Shown: positions 61,723 through 64,000 of the stretch, in pieces
How positions within the stretch are numbered: the stretch's first letter is position 1
How the letters are laid out: each line of letters begins with the position of its first letter
Source of the DNA: Klebsiella pneumoniae
Lineage (GTDB): Bacteria > Desulfobacterota > Binatia > UBA12015
Direction of reading: 5' to 3'
DNA: 64,000 nt
Assembly (NCBI GenBank): GCA_945872365.1
Contig: CAMBZJ010000006.1
Coordinates: 1 to 64,000 of the forward strand
Program-made: the position numbers and the translations under genes
The notes under the pieces: generated by a model
What the model saw: the letters and a program-made list of their open reading frames with translations, nothing else
Database searches by the model: none
Told to the model about the DNA's origin: nothing

Positions 61723-63980
61723 CGCGCGGGCGCCGTGCCGGAACCGGCGGCGGACTTCCCGGCGCGGCTCCCGAGCAGGCTCTTCACCCAATCGCCGAGC
61801 CCAGCACTGCCCGATCCACCAACCGCGCGCGAGGCGAGCCGCGCCGCGAAGTCGGAAGCGGGCGCACCGCTCAGGTGCGGATAGGTGCCGCGCACGACGA
61901 TCGGGATCGTCACCAGGCCGTCGTCGCCGGCGAGCAGCGAGACCAGCCCGGCGTCGGCGACGAGGGCGCGCGAGGTCTCCCCCGATAGCGCGAGTCTCCC
62001 CTGGATGTCGGTGCCACCGTCGAAGCCGATCTTGCCACGCGCATCGAACGCGTAGTCCGGGTTCGCGAGGCGCAGGTGATCGAACAGCAGGGCGCCGGCA
62101 TCGACCCGGCCCGAGGCCGCGAGCGTTCCGATCGAACTCGTCTCGGCGACCAGTTGCGGCGCACGGGAGCGGGCGACCCGCAGGACGGCGTCGCGCAGTC
62201 CCGGCACCGACCGCAACCCGGAGAGCGTGGTCCCCGCGAGGTTCAACCCCCCGATCTCGCCGTCGTGCAGGCGGACTTCGAAATCGCCCGCGAGATTGCG
62301 GAGCGCCTCGTCGAGGTCGCTTCCGCTGGTCGAGAGGTGCGCCGCACCGGCGAGCGTCCCCCGGCCGGTCGTGGTCGAGCCGATCACCGAGAGGAGGCCC
62401 GCGAGATCCACCGCATCGAGGGTCGGATCGACGACGGCGTCCCAGCGTCCGCCCGCCTCGTGTGCGATCCGGCCCTTCGCGAGGACGGTGCCGCCGAGGG
62501 CGTCGGCGTGCGCGGCCCGGACCTCGATGCCGCCGTCCACGACGGTCGCTTCGAGGCCGATGCGGCGCAGCGGCAGTTCGCGCAGGCCGCCTTCCCGTGC
62601 GGCGAGGACAACCGTCAGCCCGTCCGGACGAGTCTCGATACGACCTTCTACGCCGTCCATGCGCGCCGAGACGCCGTCGACTCGGGTGATCGCCAGCGAC
62701 CCGGCGACACCGTCGCCGTCCTCGTTCAAATCGAGCCGCACCTCTCCGCCGCCGATGTCGACCGGCAGGCCCCCCGGGGCCACGCGCAGCGCATCGCCAC
62801 GGATCGCGACGAGACCGGTGACCGGACGGCCCGGCTCGATCCTGCCTTCGAACGCGAGTCCCCCGGAAGGTTCGATGCTGGCAAGGGCGGGGATCCAGCG
62901 GGCGAGCGCGCGCGCGTCGAGCTTGTCGGAGGAGAAGACGAGCGGGACCTGTGCCTCGCCGGCGGGGCCGGCCGCAGGCCGGATCCGCAGCGTACCGCCA
63001 TCGAGCCGGATGTCTGCGGAGGCCACGCCGAGCCCGGCCGTGCCGGTCCGCAGGTCGAGATCGGCGTCGAGGCGCGATCCCGCGGGCTTGCCGATCCATC
63101 CACCGGCGGTGCGCAGCGTCGCGTCGTCGGCGCGCACGGAGAGTGCGATGTCCGCGGCGACCGGCGGCCAGACGCTCGGCAGGGTCGCCCGCGCGCGGAG
63201 GTCCACGTCGCCGTCGACGGCGGCCCCGAACGGCAGGCGGCCGCGCAGCAAGGACACGAGTTCCGCGAGGCGGGCGCCGTCGACCTTGCGGGCGTCGAAT
63301 TCAACGGAAGCGTCCGCCGCGGGGCCGTCGAGCGGAGGGATCCGCACCGAGCCCGAGAGGTTTCCAGCCGGTCCACCGAGAGCGCGCCCCTCGAAGACCA
63401 GGTCAAGCGCGGAGCCGATGCGGCGCAGTCGCAGGTCGAGATCCCGCAGCTCGTATTCGCCGATCCCGGCGACGCCCCGGTCGCGCAAACTCAGTCGGCC
63501 GTCCCGCACGCGGATCGATTGCACCGAGACGCCCGGCCCGGCGGGCGACCCGCGCAATTCCAAGCCGGGCGACGTCGTGCCCGGCCGTCGCCTGCGGAGA
63601 TTCCAGCCACCATCGGCGCCCCGCACCGCGCGCAGCACCGGCGCCTGCAGGCGGACGTCGTCGACCACGATTCGGCCCCGCAGGAGTTCGCCGAGCGAGA
63701 GCTCGAAGCGGGCCTCCTCCGCGTAGGCGAGCGTCCCGGGGCCGTAGGGCGACTCGTCGGGCACGCTCACGTCCCGCGCGACGAGCGCGGGCGGAAACCA
63801 CGCCACGTCGATCGAGCCTGCCTCGATCGGCCAGCCGACGAGTCGGGAGACCGAGGCGAGGAACTCGCCGCGCTGGGCGGTGAGCGTCGCCGCGGTGCGC
63901 CACGCCGCGGCGGACGCCGCGAGCGCGGCCAGCGCCAGGAGCGCCACCGCCGCGACGGCTCTCCGGGCGCGCCCGGTCAA
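61719..63980 (-). CDS. AsmA-like outer-membrane biogenesis protein
   Basis: This 753-residue protein has an N-terminal hydrophobic anchor (AVAAVALLALAALAASAAA, about residues 8-27), a first domain typical of AsmA/TamB-like proteins (VDVRLQAPVLRAVRGADGGWNL-type repeats, VVDDVRL), and a long beta-rich periplasmic body ending in a Ser/Gly-rich C-terminus. AsmA-family proteins act in lipid transport between the inner and outer membrane. The TTG start at 63980 has AGGAG 5 bases upstream and overlaps the stop of an upstream gene (TTGA). It is followed by a coupled 109-residue protein. Confidence 0.85.
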   Translation of the reverse strand: MTGRARRAVAAVALLALAALAASAAAWRTAATLTAQRGEFLASVSRLVGWPIEAGSIDVAWFPPALVARDVSVPDESPYGPGTLAYAEEARFELSLGELLRGRIVVDDVRLQAPVLRAVRGADGGWNLRRRRPGTTSPGLELRGSPAGPGVSVQSIRVRDGRLSLRDRGVAGIGEYELRDLDLRLRRIGSALDLVFEGRALGGPAGNLSGSVRIPPLDGPAADASVEFDARKVDGARLAELVSLLRGRLPFGAAVDGDVDLRARATLPSVWPPVAADIALSVRADDATLRTAGGWIGKPAGSRLDADLDLRTGTAGLGVASADIRLDGGTLRIRPAAGPAGEAQVPLVFSSDKLDARALARWIPALASIEPSGGLAFEGRIEPGRPVTGLVAIRGDALRVAPGGLPVDIGGGEVRLDLNEDGDGVAGSLAITRVDGVSARMDGVEGRIETRPDGLTVVLAAREGGLRELPLRRIGLEATVVDGGIEVRAAHADALGGTVLAKGRIAHEAGGRWDAVVDPTLDAVDLAGLLSVIGSTTTGRGTLAGAAHLSTSGSDLDEALRNLAGDFEVRLHDGEIGGLNLAGTTLSGLRSVPGLRDAVLRVARSRAPQLVAETSSIGTLAASGRVDAGALLFDHLRLANPDYAFDARGKIGFDGGTDIQGRLALSGETSRALVADAGLVSLLAGDDGLVTIPIVVRGTYPHLSGAPASDFAARLASRAVGGSGSAGLGDWVKSLLGSRAGKSAAGSGTAPAR

Positions 63981-64000
63981 TCGATCTCCTGGAAGTTGGC
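63977..64000 (-). CDS. possible 3' end of an upstream gene (partial)
   Basis: The last bases of the window, read on the minus strand, encode ANFQEID and then TGA at 63977-63979, which overlaps the AsmA-like TTG start by four bases. This is the NTGA coupling seen elsewhere here. With only seven residues visible, the gene is inferred, not recognised. Confidence 0.3.
   Translation of the reverse strand, partial: ANFQEID

Overview
This is a GC-rich (roughly 70 % by eye), densely coded chromosomal segment of a Gram-negative bacterium. I count about 57 genes on both strands. No stretch of more than about 300 bases lacks a gene. I recognise no rRNA or tRNA, IS element, integrase, phage gene or CRISPR array. 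Secreted proteins with Cys-rich repeats of the myxobacterial CGNG...CDDGN type, paired GspA/GspB-like genes, TatBC, an AsmA-like protein and many CoA/SDR/TetR/diiron lipid-catabolism genes point to a deltaproteobacteria-like soil lineage (Binatota/'Candidatus Binatia' or a Myxococcota relative). That placement is inference from gene content. TTG and GTG starts are common, and neighbouring genes are often joined by 4-base NTGA stop/start overlaps.

Layout. 1-5.3 kb: the end of a large Cys-rich repeat protein, an epimerase-like SDR, an acyltransferase and an acyl-CoA carboxylase beta subunit. 5.3-7.5 kb (minus): a secreted zinc metalloprotease broken by a frameshift. 7.6-12.3 kb (minus): a tightly coupled five-gene unit of ketosynthase, ACP, DUF374-type acyltransferase, membrane histidine kinase and receiver-kinase; this is my best candidate for an undescribed system. 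12.5-18.9 kb: nagZ, mtnA, an SRPBCC protein, a GT4 glycosyltransferase, a ComEA-like protein, a dienelactone hydrolase and an orphan coiled-coil/AT-hook protein. 19-24.2 kb (minus): class I aldolase, an Fe-S CCG-domain protein, a QueD-like protein, a Nudix hydrolase and dusB. 24.3-28.9 kb: a lipid or xenobiotic catabolism patch (SDR, alpha/beta hydrolase, diiron protein, TetR with a palindromic operator, second SDR).

29-32.2 kb (minus): GspA/ExeA-type ATPase and GspB-like partner. 32.4-35.2 kb: arylsulfatase with a divergent LysR regulator. 35.2-44.6 kb: HExxHH protein, OPT transporter, UvrD-type helicase, a DUF3467 / TusA-like / HTH-TPR operon, ComM-type ATPase and a CoA-transferase. 44.8-50.1 kb: a secreted orphan, then a four-gene surface-glycan cluster (methyltransferase, GT9, epimerase, radical SAM/SPASM). 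50.4-53.2 kb: Ca2+/H+ antiporter, DUF35 protein and thiolase-like protein. 53.2-60.4 kb: PtsP, PBP1A, an HDAC-family deacetylase and TatB/TatC. 60.4-64 kb (minus): a DUF1295 membrane protein, an orphan and an AsmA-like protein that overlaps the end of one more gene at the window edge.
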